Assembly (NCBI RefSeq): GCF_002902985.1
Contig: NZ_CP026167.1
Location: forward strand, 2,356,001-2,420,000
DNA length: 64,000 nt
Source: Leclercia sp. LSNIH1
Lineage (GTDB): Bacteria; Pseudomonadota; Gammaproteobacteria; Enterobacterales; Enterobacteriaceae
Direction of reading: 5' to 3'
Made by a program: the position numbers and the translations under genes. Each line of letters opens with the position of its first letter. Position 1 is the stretch's first letter. Below are positions 18,788 to 27,646 of this stretch, in pieces. The notes beneath the pieces were generated by a model, which saw only the letters and a program-made list of their open reading frames with translations, was not told the DNA's origin and searched no databases.

Positions 18788-20965
18788 ATGGCTTTAACCG
18801 CCGCGCTGAAAGCGCAAATTGCCGCCTGGTATAAGGCGCTACAACAGCAGATCCCCGACTTCATTCCCCGCGCACCGCAACGGCAGATGATTGCCGATGT
18901 GGCAAAAACGCTGGCCGGTGACGAGGGCCGACATCTGGCAATTGAAGCCCCGACTGGCGTCGGTAAAACCCTCTCTTACCTGATCCCCGGCATCGCTATC
19001 GCCCGGGAAGAACAAAAGACGCTGGTGGTCAGTACCGCCAACGTCGCCCTGCAGGATCAGATCTACAGCAAAGACCTGCCGCTGCTGCGCAAAATTATTC
19101 CCGAGCTGCGCTTCACCGCCGCCTTTGGTCGCGGGCGCTATGTCTGCCCGCGCAACTTAACCGCCCTTGCCAGCACCGAGCCCACCCAGCAGGATCTGCT
19201 GGCCTTTCTGGATGACGAGCTGACCCCCAACAATAAAGCTGAGCAGGAGCAGTGCGCCCGGCTTAAGGCCGATCTCGATAGCTATAAATGGGATGGCCTG
19301 CGGGATCACACCGATCAGGCGCTCAGTGACGAACTCTGGCGCAGGCTCAGTACCGATAAGGCCAGCTGTCTGAACCGCAACTGCCACTACTATCGCGAAT
19401 GCCCGTTCTTTGTTGCCCGCCGCGAAATTCAGGAGGCTGAAGTGGTGGTCGCCAACCATGCGCTGGTAATGGCGGCGATGGAGAGCGAAGCGGTGCTGCC
19501 GGATCCGAAAAACCTGCTGCTGGTGCTGGATGAAGGCCATCACCTGCCGGACGTCGCCCGCGACGCGCTGGAGATGAGCGCCGAGATAACTGCCCCCTGG
19601 TTCCGCCTGCAGCTCGATCTGTTCTGCAAGCTGGTGGCGACCTGCATGGATCAGTTCCGGCCGAAAACCATTCCGCCGCTGGCGATCCCGGAGCGCCTCA
19701 GCGAGCACTGCGAAACGATCTATAGCCATATCGCCTCGCTGAATAACATGCTCAATCTCTATCTGCCACCCGGCCAGGAAGCAGAGCACCGCTTTGAGAT
19801 GGGCACGCTGCCGGAGGAGATCATGGATCTTTGCCGCGAGCTGGCGCAGCTTATTGAAAAACTGCGTGGGCTGGCGGAGCTGTTTTTAAACGATCTCAGT
19901 GAAAAAACCGGCACCCATGACGTGGTGCGTGTCCACCGGGTGCTGCTACAGATGAACCGTGCCCTGGGTATGTTCGAGGGGCAGAGCAAGCTGTGGCGGC
20001 TGGCGTCGATGGCCCAGGCCTCCGGCGCGCCGGTCACCAAGTGGGCGACGCGGGAGGTCCGTGAGGGGCAGGTGCATCTCTTCTTCCACTGCGCGGGTAT
20101 TCGCGTCAGCGATCAGCTGGAAAAGCTGCTCTGGCGCAGCGTCCCGCATGTGGTGGTGACCTCCGCCACGCTGCGCTCGCTGAACAGTTTCTCCCGCCTG
20201 CAGGAGATGAGCGGTCTGAAGGAGAAGGCGGGCGATCGCTTTGTGGCCCTCGACTCGCCGTTCAACCACTGCGAGCAGGGCAAGCTGGTGATCCCGCGCA
20301 TGCAGTATGAGCCGCTGATCGACAACGAAGAGCAGCACCTGGCCGAAATGGCGGCCTACTTTCGCGAACAGCTGGAAAGCAAAAAGTATCCCGGCATGCT
20401 GGTGCTGTTCGCCAGCGCCCGGGCAATGAACCTCTTTTTAACCTTTGTCACCGACCTGCGCCTGTTGCTGTTGGTTCAGGGGGATCAGCCCCGCTACCGG
20501 CTGGTAGAGCTGCACCGTAAACGTATCGAGGCCGGAGAGCGCAGCGTGCTGGTGGGGCTCCAGTCCTTTGCCGAAGGGCTGGATCTGAAGGGCGACTACC
20601 TGACCCAGGTGCATATCCATAAGATTGCCTTCCCGCCTATCGACAGCCCGGTGGTGCTCACCGAAGGCGAGTGGCTGAAAAGCCTGAACCGCTTCCCGTT
20701 TGAGGTGCAGAGTCTGCCTGCGGCGTCGTTCAACCTGATCCAGCAGGTCGGGCGCCTGATCCGCAGCCACAGCTGCTGGGGCGAAGTGGTGATCTACGAT
20801 AAGCGGCTGTTGACCAAAAACTACGGCAAGCGGTTGCTGAATGCCCTGCCGGTCTTTCCCATCGAACAGCCTGAGGTTCCCAAAGTAAAAAAACGCCCGG
20901 CTAAGCTTGCCGCCGGGCGCAGGAAAAGCATCCGTGCTAAGGGGCGTGGTCCTACTGGTAAGTGA
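18788..20965 (+). CDS. dinG: ATP-dependent DNA helicase DinG (iron-sulfur, XPD-like)
   Basis: DinG is a damage-inducible 5'-to-3' helicase that resolves R-loops and other structures at stalled forks. Walker A APTGVGKT has Lys60, and DEGH is at 248-251. The four [4Fe-4S] ligands are Cys120, Cys194, Cys199 and Cys205, identical in position to E. coli. The protein has 725 residues, about nine more than I recall for E. coli. Its basic tail (VKKRPAKLAAGRRKSIRAKG) is encoded by DNA that on the other strand forms the fimbrial operon terminator. It overlaps the last fimbrial gene by 14 bases tail to tail. In E. coli ybiB follows at once; here the fimbrial operon intervenes. Confidence 0.96.
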   Translation: MALTAALKAQIAAWYKALQQQIPDFIPRAPQRQMIADVAKTLAGDEGRHLAIEAPTGVGKTLSYLIPGIAIAREEQKTLVVSTANVALQDQIYSKDLPLLRKIIPELRFTAAFGRGRYVCPRNLTALASTEPTQQDLLAFLDDELTPNNKAEQEQCARLKADLDSYKWDGLRDHTDQALSDELWRRLSTDKASCLNRNCHYYRECPFFVARREIQEAEVVVANHALVMAAMESEAVLPDPKNLLLVLDEGHHLPDVARDALEMSAEITAPWFRLQLDLFCKLVATCMDQFRPKTIPPLAIPERLSEHCETIYSHIASLNNMLNLYLPPGQEAEHRFEMGTLPEEIMDLCRELAQLIEKLRGLAELFLNDLSEKTGTHDVVRVHRVLLQMNRALGMFEGQSKLWRLASMAQASGAPVTKWATREVREGQVHLFFHCAGIRVSDQLEKLLWRSVPHVVVTSATLRSLNSFSRLQEMSGLKEKAGDRFVALDSPFNHCEQGKLVIPRMQYEPLIDNEEQHLAEMAAYFREQLESKKYPGMLVLFASARAMNLFLTFVTDLRLLLLVQGDQPRYRLVELHRKRIEAGERSVLVGLQSFAEGLDLKGDYLTQVHIHKIAFPPIDSPVVLTEGEWLKSLNRFPFEVQSLPAASFNLIQQVGRLIRSHSCWGEVVIYDKRLLTKNYGKRLLNALPVFPIEQPEVPKVKKRPAKLAAGRRKSIRAKGRGPTGK
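20887..20920 (-). terminator. Fimbrial operon terminator inside dinG
   Basis: On the minus strand CGCCCGGC and GCCGGGCG pair around GGCAAGCTTA and are followed by seven T. It lies about 30 bases after the stop of the last fimbrial gene. On the plus strand the same bases code for the dinG C-terminus. Confidence 0.85.
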
Positions 20966-21452
20966 AGGTAAACAGCACCGTGCTTGAAAACTCCCCCGCG
21001 TGGACCGGAACGTACGAGGCGTAATAGCGTGCCGCCATCGGGAAATCGGCGCTGTGGGTGATCGGGTCAATTACCGCATTGAAGCGCGCTTCTGGCGCCA
21101 GAATGATCGAGTCGGTGCGGTCGCCCAGTTCCAGCGCCAGCCCTTTCGCCGTACCGGTGTTGGCGAACTTGAACGGATGAAGCCTGTCGCGCTGCCCCTC
21201 CAGGTTGATCGTCGCCAGGGTGAGGCTTTGCGGGCAATGCGAAATGGTGATATCAAAATTTTTCCACACGCCGACATCCCCCGGCGCTTTAAAATCACTG
21301 GCCACCGCCTGGCCGAGATTGACCACTTTATTCTGGCTGGTGCTGTCCACCTCGCAGGCCGTATCGTAAATATTGCCTTTGATGCTGAGGAGCACGTCGG
21401 TGGCTGAGGCGGGCAGGCTGGCCAGCAGCACGAGCAGGGCTACATATTTCAT
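20952..21452 (-). CDS. Minor fimbrial subunit (FimA-type pilin)
   Basis: A 166-residue secreted pilin: signal peptide MKYVALLVLLASLPASA, then an immunoglobulin-like pilin domain with the two Cys (YDTACEV and SHCPQS) that form the conserved disulfide, and the donor-strand end SSTVLFTFTYQ with the penultimate Tyr recognised by the chaperone. It is last in the operon, so it may be a tip linker or a terminating subunit. I used ATG 21452, which follows the signal-peptide pattern and lies 7 bases after the adhesin stop; an earlier frame start at 21626 lies inside the adhesin gene. The specific system is not one I can name. Confidence 0.82.
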   Translation of the reverse strand: MKYVALLVLLASLPASATDVLLSIKGNIYDTACEVDSTSQNKVVNLGQAVASDFKAPGDVGVWKNFDITISHCPQSLTLATINLEGQRDRLHPFKFANTGTAKGLALELGDRTDSIILAPEARFNAVIDPITHSADFPMAARYYASYVPVHAGEFSSTVLFTFTYQ

Positions 21453-21459
21453 CGGGATC

Positions 21460-22449
21460 TCACTGATATTCAATGTCGATGGTGGCAATGGTATTGGCTC
21501 TTCCGGCAGTCGCCTGAACGCCAGTCTGGTAATACTGCACCCTGAAGGGCAGGTCGAACGGCTGGTTGGGAACGGTCTGGTCGCCAAAGGGGATAGGGTA
21601 GTTGTAGCGTAGCGCCACGCCGCCAACCATCATTCGCACCCCGATGCCCGTGGCGCTGTCGCTGCCCGGTGTCAGGTTCAGCACGTCATTGCCGTCACCG
21701 AGCGAGGTGCTGCCGTTGGCGCTGGTAACCCGGGCGGTCATGGTCACCGCGTCGGTACAGGTTGCCGTCAGGTTAAAGCTTTGCCAGCCGCTGGTGCTGC
21801 CGATGTGGGTAAAGAGAGTGACCGGAAAATTCCCCAGCATAATGACCAGGCTTCTCGGATCTACGGAGCAGGTGGTGGCCTTCAGCGCCAGGCTGCCGCC
21901 GTAGCGCACGGCGTTCAGTTGACCCAGCTGTTGATCGGGGTAGATACCCAGGGACCAGATGCCGTTACGCACCGTCGTTGACGTCTGCTCTTTGGTGGTG
22001 CTTGCCGTTTTGATCAGCTGCATCCTCAGCGATACGTTGAAGCTGCCGGAGCCGTCACTGCTGACGTACCCCAGGGGCGTGCTTCGGCTGTCACAGTGGG
22101 CGTTACGGCCCCGGACCGGCTGGCCGGCGCTGTTCAGCAGTTCAATACCAATCCCCTCGATACCGCTGCGCCAGACGCCCGGCATCCCCGGAATTTCATC
22201 GCCTTCGCCCAGATGGCAGGCGGTGATTGGCTTACCGCTGTCGGCAGCGTCACAGTGGCCTTTTACCGTGTGCGTGCGGGCGGAGCCCGGGATAGCATTG
22301 CCCACCCCCAGCGTGGCGGGCACCGTCAGCGCACCCGGCGTGGTTGTCCAGGGCAGATCTGCGGTAGAGCATGCTGCTTTAGCCTGCGGCATAAACAGAA
22401 ACAGGGCGGCAAACAGGGCCAGTACAGAGCCGTAACGGAAGGGTTTCAT
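21460..22449 (-). CDS. Two-domain fimbrial tip adhesin candidate
   Basis: This 329-residue protein has a signal peptide (cleavage after MPQAKA, about residue 25), an N-terminal domain of about 165 residues, and a C-terminal pilin domain with Cys pair (TTCSVD, TATCTD) and end IATIDIEYQ. Two-domain subunits of this length in chaperone-usher operons are usually tip adhesins. The receptor-binding domain has several Cys (CDAAD, ACHLGE, HCDSRS), and I see no clear FimH mannose-pocket pattern. Its ligand is unknown. It lies between the usher and minor pilin genes. Confidence 0.78.
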   Translation of the reverse strand: MKPFRYGSVLALFAALFLFMPQAKAACSTADLPWTTTPGALTVPATLGVGNAIPGSARTHTVKGHCDAADSGKPITACHLGEGDEIPGMPGVWRSGIEGIGIELLNSAGQPVRGRNAHCDSRSTPLGYVSSDGSGSFNVSLRMQLIKTASTTKEQTSTTVRNGIWSLGIYPDQQLGQLNAVRYGGSLALKATTCSVDPRSLVIMLGNFPVTLFTHIGSTSGWQSFNLTATCTDAVTMTARVTSANGSTSLGDGNDVLNLTPGSDSATGIGVRMMVGGVALRYNYPIPFGDQTVPNQPFDLPFRVQYYQTGVQATAGRANTIATIDIEYQ

Positions 22450-22465
22450 CTTTTCCTCGATGCTG

Positions 22466-25009
22466 TCACGAGCACTGCGCGGTGACGCTAATCACCGGGT
22501 CAGCGGATCGGGACGGCAGTTGATAGTGGGCGGAGCAGTGCGCGCCTGCGCCTTTGCCCCAGCTGACGTTGACACTGCCCCGGGCGTGCATCCCGGTCAG
22601 GTAGACCTGGCCGCCATCACCAACGATAAATTCGCCGCTCTCATGGGCCGGCGCCGCCGTGGCACCAAAGGGCACCGGGCGTCCATCGGCGCGGGTGAGG
22701 GTCAGCAGCACCCGGCTGCCGACGCGGGTATTGAAGTGGGTACGCACCACCGCCCCACGGGTTGGGGTAATAATTTGGGCCGCCTGGCCGACGTCGGCGC
22801 CTGCAGGCAGGCTCTCGGTATCCAGTGACACGGTATTGTGATGGTACGGCGTGACGTAAGGCACAATGGCATAGCCACGATAGTCGGTTTTAACCCCGGT
22901 CTGGTTTTCGATCCCGGTGCCGTTGGCCCCCGGCGCCTCTACCAATGCCACCGTGTCCCCCATCGGCTGGCCGAGGGTGATGCCGTGGGCATGAGCAATC
23001 ATGCTCCCCTGTACGCCGAGGTTGAGCTGGCGCTGCTGGTTATCCTGAGAATAGCCTGCCGTCATCTCGCCGTAGGTGGCTTTGTAATCGCTGTTCAGGT
23101 TGGTGCTATAGCCGGAAGTGTGGCTGTGGCCCTGCTGAATCCCCCAGCTGAGGTTATCCCCCGCCAGCGCGGTGCCGTTCAGGCCGACGCTCTGACTGGT
23201 GTCATGCTTGCTGTTGTTAAAGGTGTAATTGACCCAGGTATTGCTCAGCCAGCGATCCAGCGGAACGGAGACGTTAAAGCCGAAGGTCTGCTCGTTCTCC
23301 CGCCGATCGTCGTTATCCTCTTCATCCTGGACGTTTTTGCTCAGGCCATAGTTGATACCGTAGCTGATGCCGTGCCAGCTGCCGTTATAGCCGATGCTCA
23401 ACGAGGTCATACTCTGGTCGCTGTGCCAGTAATTCTCTTTGACCAGGCTTAACGTCATCGAGCCCAGGGAGCCGCCCAGGGATTGATCGATAGTGGCTTC
23501 CTGGCGGTTGCGGCGGCGATCCGCCGGGCTCCAGTCGTCGTCGTGGGTATGGGAGTTAAGGACGTCTGCCATGGTGTCAAACCCGGCGCTGTTGTAGCGA
23601 TACCCGGCCACCGTAAAGTGGGTGCCGGTGGTCGCGAAGTCTTTGCTATAGCGCACTCGCCAGGCGCGGCCACGGGAGGTTTTTTGCCCCTGCATCTGCG
23701 ATTTTGCCGCGGTCATATCCACCGAAAACGCTCCCCAGTCACCGATGTTTTTACCGGTGCCGAGCGCCAGGGCATCGTAATACTGACTGGTCTGGATACC
23801 GCCGTAGGCGGTGATATCGTACGGCAGGCCGTAGATCCCGGTGCCCTGCAGGAACGGCGTCTTCTCCACGCTGTGGTCATAGCTGCGGTAGCGCCCGCCA
23901 GTCAGGCTGTACTTGAAGCGGCCTTCACGCTGTAAAACCGGCACCGAGGCGTAAGGCACCACAAAATGCTGCTCGCTGCCATCGGTCTCTTTGACGGTAA
24001 CGTTCAGATCGCCGCTGCCGCCGGTAGGGTAGAGATCGTTAATTTCAAACGCGCCGGGGGCGACGTAGTTCTGATAGATCACGTAGCCGTTCTGGCGCAC
24101 CACCACCTGGGCGTTACTGTGCGCCACGCCGCGATTGCGCGGGGCGAAGCCCTTCAGGCTGTCCGGCAGCATGTCATCGTCGGAGGCAATCTGCGCCCCG
24201 GTGAACGACAGGCTGTCAAACACGTCGGAGGGGGTAGAGCTTTCTCCAAGGGTGACGACGCTGCCCAGCGACAGGATATTGCGCTGGGCATAGCTGTAGA
24301 CCGGGGAGAAGTTGTGCTGCGTGGTACGATCGTCCCGGGTGCGGCTCCAGGTGGAGTAGTTGCGTAGACGCCATGCGCCGAGGTTCAGTCCCGGCCGCAG
24401 GTTGAGATATTCATTACGCTGGTGGCTGCCCTCTTCACCCCGGCTGCGGCTATCCCCGGCGGAGTAGCTGTAGTTCAGCAGGAAAGCGTTGATCCCGTTG
24501 TCCATCTCATCCGGCGCCACATAACCGTGAGGCACGGGAACAATGGCCGCCTGGGGGATGCTCAGCAGCAACTGCTGCTGCCCGGGGCGGAAAGTGGCGC
24601 TGGCGGCCGGTAACCCAGAGAGATCGACACAGCCGTCATCCTTGGTGACGCTGAATTTATCGCTCTGGATACCCAGGCTCTTGAGGGTTTCTGGCGAGAG
24701 GCAGGGTTGCAGGGTGGCCGGACCGCTGGCTGGCTGTTGCAGGCCAAAGGCGATCTTTCTGTTAGCCACTTTATTATTATTCACATAGACATCCACCTGA
24801 TAGCTCCCCGGCGCGATGCCCGGGCCCTTCTCATACAGCGAGAGGTCGGTTTTGCCCTGGCCGGGCGTGTCGATATCCAGCAGTGCCGGGTTGAAATAAT
24901 CCTCCGCCAGCACCTGCTGTACCCCCACGCTCAGCACCGCGCAGCCCAGGGCAATCAGCAGGGTGCGTACGGGATTACGGGGGGCTGTGGTGGAGTAGTC
25001 CCAGGGCAT
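22466..25009 (-). CDS. Outer-membrane fimbrial usher (FimD/PapC family)
   Basis: The usher is the outer-membrane gate that catalyses subunit assembly and secretes the pilus. The 847-residue protein has a signal region ending near VLA (35), the N-terminal chaperone-binding domain (DYFNPALLDIDTPGQ...LSLYEKGPGIAPGSYQVDVYVN), the 24-strand barrel with plug domain (about 130-660) including QIASDDDMLPDSLKGFAP and VRQNGYVIYQNYVAPGAFEINDL, and two C-terminal domains with a Cys pair (AHCSAHY and the final QCS). Length and domain order are normal. It starts 14 bases after the chaperone stop. Confidence 0.93.
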   Translation of the reverse strand: MPWDYSTTAPRNPVRTLLIALGCAVLSVGVQQVLAEDYFNPALLDIDTPGQGKTDLSLYEKGPGIAPGSYQVDVYVNNNKVANRKIAFGLQQPASGPATLQPCLSPETLKSLGIQSDKFSVTKDDGCVDLSGLPAASATFRPGQQQLLLSIPQAAIVPVPHGYVAPDEMDNGINAFLLNYSYSAGDSRSRGEEGSHQRNEYLNLRPGLNLGAWRLRNYSTWSRTRDDRTTQHNFSPVYSYAQRNILSLGSVVTLGESSTPSDVFDSLSFTGAQIASDDDMLPDSLKGFAPRNRGVAHSNAQVVVRQNGYVIYQNYVAPGAFEINDLYPTGGSGDLNVTVKETDGSEQHFVVPYASVPVLQREGRFKYSLTGGRYRSYDHSVEKTPFLQGTGIYGLPYDITAYGGIQTSQYYDALALGTGKNIGDWGAFSVDMTAAKSQMQGQKTSRGRAWRVRYSKDFATTGTHFTVAGYRYNSAGFDTMADVLNSHTHDDDWSPADRRRNRQEATIDQSLGGSLGSMTLSLVKENYWHSDQSMTSLSIGYNGSWHGISYGINYGLSKNVQDEEDNDDRRENEQTFGFNVSVPLDRWLSNTWVNYTFNNSKHDTSQSVGLNGTALAGDNLSWGIQQGHSHTSGYSTNLNSDYKATYGEMTAGYSQDNQQRQLNLGVQGSMIAHAHGITLGQPMGDTVALVEAPGANGTGIENQTGVKTDYRGYAIVPYVTPYHHNTVSLDTESLPAGADVGQAAQIITPTRGAVVRTHFNTRVGSRVLLTLTRADGRPVPFGATAAPAHESGEFIVGDGGQVYLTGMHARGSVNVSWGKGAGAHCSAHYQLPSRSADPVISVTAQCS

Positions 25010-25022
25010 GGCGGCGTCGGGC

Positions 25023-25697
25023 TTATTGCAGTGGTGCAGACAGGGCGTGGCTCACCGCGCCATAATCGTTGATAATTTTCCAGGAAACCGTGTTGCCGGT
25101 GAAGCCGCCCGGCACGGCAAAGTGCGCGTCGCTGTCGGGAGCCACCCAGGTGACATTGCTGACTTTTTTGCCGCCTACGGTGATGGACTGGAAGTTCATG
25201 TAAAACGGTGTCGGGTTGCTCACCACCAGGTTATTCCCCTGTTTATGCCAGCGTAATTTATCTGCCACCTCATCCGGCTTGCCGCTCACTCCGCTCGGAC
25301 GGTAGATCAGTTTGATCCGCGTTTTAATGGCGATCTGCAGGGTATTGCTGCTCTCGTTCTGGGAGGTAGAGGGGATAGATTTAATATTCAGCCAGTAGAG
25401 CGATTCGCGATCGGCTGGCAGATTGCCCCCGGTGCGCACGACGCGCAGGACGTTGTCCTGTCTGCCATCGAGGCGAAACAGCGGCGGGGTGATAAGAAAC
25501 GGCGCTTTATCCCGCCCGGCATCAACGTTCTCTACCCAGGACTGCACCAGGTAGTCGAGGTTATCCGGGTTGGAAATCCCTAACGACGCTTCTTTTTTAT
25601 CTCCCTGATAAATTAAACGGGTCCCTTCGATAATCACCCCGGCGTGAGCGGCGGTGGTCATGACTAACAGGGAGGCGATGAAAATAGATTTACGCAT
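25023..25697 (-). CDS. Periplasmic fimbrial chaperone (FimC/PapD family)
   Basis: A 224-residue protein with signal peptide MRKSIFIASLLVMTTAAHA. The first immunoglobulin-like domain has GTRLIYQGDKKEASLGISN and the family signature LPADRESLYWLNIKSIP (about residues 94-110), with a short F1-G1 loop typical of the FGS type. The Arg and Lys that clamp subunit C-termini are in GTRLIY and AIKTRIKLIYRP. It lies between the major pilin and the usher. Confidence 0.93.
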   Translation of the reverse strand: MRKSIFIASLLVMTTAAHAGVIIEGTRLIYQGDKKEASLGISNPDNLDYLVQSWVENVDAGRDKAPFLITPPLFRLDGRQDNVLRVVRTGGNLPADRESLYWLNIKSIPSTSQNESSNTLQIAIKTRIKLIYRPSGVSGKPDEVADKLRWHKQGNNLVVSNPTPFYMNFQSITVGGKKVSNVTWVAPDSDAHFAVPGGFTGNTVSWKIINDYGAVSHALSAPLQ

Positions 25698-25754
25698 GGT
25701 GGGACTCTGAATAAAGCTGACTGCGCCTGGCCGCAGGGGCCAGGCGTAACAGGA

Positions 25755-26291
25755 TTAGTTGTACATTACGGTAAAGGTGGAGACGGCATTCGCCGGACCG
25801 GCGGTGATGGTGCTGCCGGTCTGGATATAGCGCGCGCCAAATACCAGATCGTTGGTAGTGGTGCCAGACTGCAGGGTATAGCTGGTCGAGGCGGTATAGA
25901 GGCTCAGCGGATTTTCGGTTTTATCCAGCAGCTGAATACCCACGCCGGTTGCCGCACCGGTGCCTGGGGTGACGGCCAGCACGTTGGCGTTGGTGCCGTC
26001 AGCGGAGCCACCAAAGGTGATGGCCGCGCTGGTGATGGTTTCCGGGCAGTCTTTCAGTTGAATATCAAATCGGATGGTGCCGGTGGTGGAACCAGAACCG
26101 GTGAAGGCCGTTTGTGACACTTTGCCAAGGGACACATCCAGCGGGCTGCTGACGCCATTGACCACCTGGCAGGCGGAATCAATGATCTCACCCGTAAAAT
26201 TAATTTGCCCCTCGCCGCTGGTTGCAGCCCAGGCAGAGACAGAACAACATAATGCAGTGGCAATAAAGGTGCCGGAGACAATTTTACGCAT
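25755..26291 (-). CDS. Major fimbrial subunit (FimA-type pilin)
   Basis: A 178-residue pilin with signal peptide ending at AWAA (about residue 23), Cys pair in DSACQV and KDCPET, donor strand near the N-terminus (GQINFTGEII) and the C-terminal end STFTVMYN with penultimate Tyr. As the first gene of the operon it is probably the shaft subunit. The 280-base gap upstream is AT-rich and must hold the promoter; I see no invertible fim switch repeats there. Confidence 0.88.
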   Translation of the reverse strand: MRKIVSGTFIATALCCSVSAWAATSGEGQINFTGEIIDSACQVVNGVSSPLDVSLGKVSQTAFTGSGSTTGTIRFDIQLKDCPETITSAAITFGGSADGTNANVLAVTPGTGAATGVGIQLLDKTENPLSLYTASTSYTLQSGTTTNDLVFGARYIQTGSTITAGPANAVSTFTVMYN

Positions 26292-26571
26292 AATAATTCC
26301 TGAGTGAATTCCGGTGTTTATAACATCCGTTGTGATTAGTTTTTGGAAAAAAGCGGGGCGACTTTTTATCGGGGGCTAATTTACGTAATTTATTGCAAAT
26401 TAATAAACATTGGCCTGGTCAATAGTAATTTCATTAGCGGTTGCAATATAATTTTTACTGTAAATACAACGTGTTAATTTTGATTTTACCCGATAGCGAT
26501 AAGAGAAATGTCTGTTCGATGGCCCCTTATCAACGCTATAGTGTTAATAAGATGTCACAAGGAGAACGATC
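26292..26571. promoter_or_regulatory. AT-rich divergent promoter region (fimbriae / ybiB)
   Basis: This 280-base gap is clearly richer in A+T than its surroundings and must contain the fimbrial promoter and a promoter for ybiB. No convincing LexA box, invertible repeat or named operator is visible. TACTGTAAATACAACGTGTT (26456-26475) keeps only the left half of a LexA site. Confidence 0.5.
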
Positions 26572-27534
26572 GTGGATTATCGCAAAATTATTAAAGAGGT
26601 CGGTCGAGGGAAAAATCATGCCCGCGACCTGGATCAGGAGACCGCCCGGGCCCTCTATACCGCGATGCTGAACGGTGAGGTGCCGGACCTGGAGATGGGC
26701 GGCATTTTGATTGCGCTGCGCATTAAGGGTGAGGGCGAAGGCGAAATGCGGGGCTTCTATGAGGCGATGCAGGCACAAACCCTGCGCCTGACGCCCCCGG
26801 TCGCAAAGCCGATGCCGGTGGTGATCCCAAGTTATAACGGGGCGCGTAAGCAAGCCAACCTGACCCCGTTGCTGGCGATCCTGCTGCATAAGCTGGGTTT
26901 CCCGGTGGTGGTGCACGGCGTGAGTGAAGATCCGACCCGCGTGCTGACGGAAACCATTTTCACCCTGCTGGGCATTGAGCCGACCCGTCACGGCGGCCAG
27001 GCGCAGGCGAAGCTGGATGGGCATCATCCGGTCTATATCCCGGTGAGTACTCTCTGTCCGCCGCTGGAAAAACAGCTGGCGATGCGCTGGCGTATGGGGG
27101 TGCGTAACAGCGCCCATACCCTGGCGAAGCTGGCGACGCCGTTTGCAGAAGATGCCGCGCTCCGCCTTTCCAGCGTGTCGCACCCGGAATATGTCACCCG
27201 CGTGGCGACATTTTTTGCCGATATCGGTGGCAGAGGGCTTCTGATGCACGGGACGGAAGGCGAAGTCTATGCCAACCCGCAGCGCTGTCCGCAGCTAACG
27301 CTGATTGATGCGGCGGGCACCCGGGTGGTGCTGGAGCGCGGCGAAGAGAACAGCGACGTTGTTCTGCCGCAAGCGAAGGATGCTGAAACCACGGCTCGCT
27401 GGATTGAGGGCTGCCTCGCCGGGCGCGAAGCGGTGCCGCACTCCCTGAAGCTGCAGATGGCCTGTTGCCTGCTGGCGAGCGGCCAGGTGGAGACGGTGGA
27501 GGCCGGTCTGGCGCGGGTTAACCAGAGTTTTTAA
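26572..27534 (+). CDS. ybiB: TrpD2-type nucleic-acid-binding protein YbiB
   Basis: YbiB resembles anthranilate phosphoribosyltransferase (TrpD) but lacks that activity; E. coli YbiB binds nucleic acids and is part of the SOS-regulated dinG-ybiB unit. The 320-residue protein has the helical N-domain (RDLDQETARALYTAMLNGEVPDLEMGG) and a phosphoribosyltransferase-like core (LLHKLGFPVVVHGVSEDPTR). The GTG start at 26572 is supported by AAGGAG 7 bases upstream. Here the gene is cut off from dinG by the fimbrial operon and must use its own promoter. Confidence 0.93.
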   Translation: MDYRKIIKEVGRGKNHARDLDQETARALYTAMLNGEVPDLEMGGILIALRIKGEGEGEMRGFYEAMQAQTLRLTPPVAKPMPVVIPSYNGARKQANLTPLLAILLHKLGFPVVVHGVSEDPTRVLTETIFTLLGIEPTRHGGQAQAKLDGHHPVYIPVSTLCPPLEKQLAMRWRMGVRNSAHTLAKLATPFAEDAALRLSSVSHPEYVTRVATFFADIGGRGLLMHGTEGEVYANPQRCPQLTLIDAAGTRVVLERGEENSDVVLPQAKDAETTARWIEGCLAGREAVPHSLKLQMACCLLASGQVETVEAGLARVNQSF

Positions 27535-27543
27535 CTAAAAAAA

Positions 27544-27573
27544 GGCCCGTCCAGCGATGGACGGGCCAAAAAA
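27544..27573. terminator. Terminator after ybiB (bidirectional)
   Basis: GGCCCGTCCA and TGGACGGGCC pair around GCGA with A-rich sequence before and after, so it can stop ybiB transcription and that of ybiJ from the opposite side. Confidence 0.85.
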
Positions 27574-27646
27574 ATAACAACAGGGTCAATGAGGGTTGGA
27601 ACATCTCGCCAGCGAACCGGCGAGCAGAGCAGAGATAAGGGTCAGG

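Noticed and set aside
26456..26475. LexA box upstream of ybiB
   Set aside because: TACTGTAAATACAACGTGTT keeps the left half only; the right half lacks CAG, so it is not a credible SOS box.
26292..26571. Invertible (fimS-like) fimbrial promoter switch
   Set aside because: No pair of inverted repeats flanks the promoter region and no recombinase gene is nearby.
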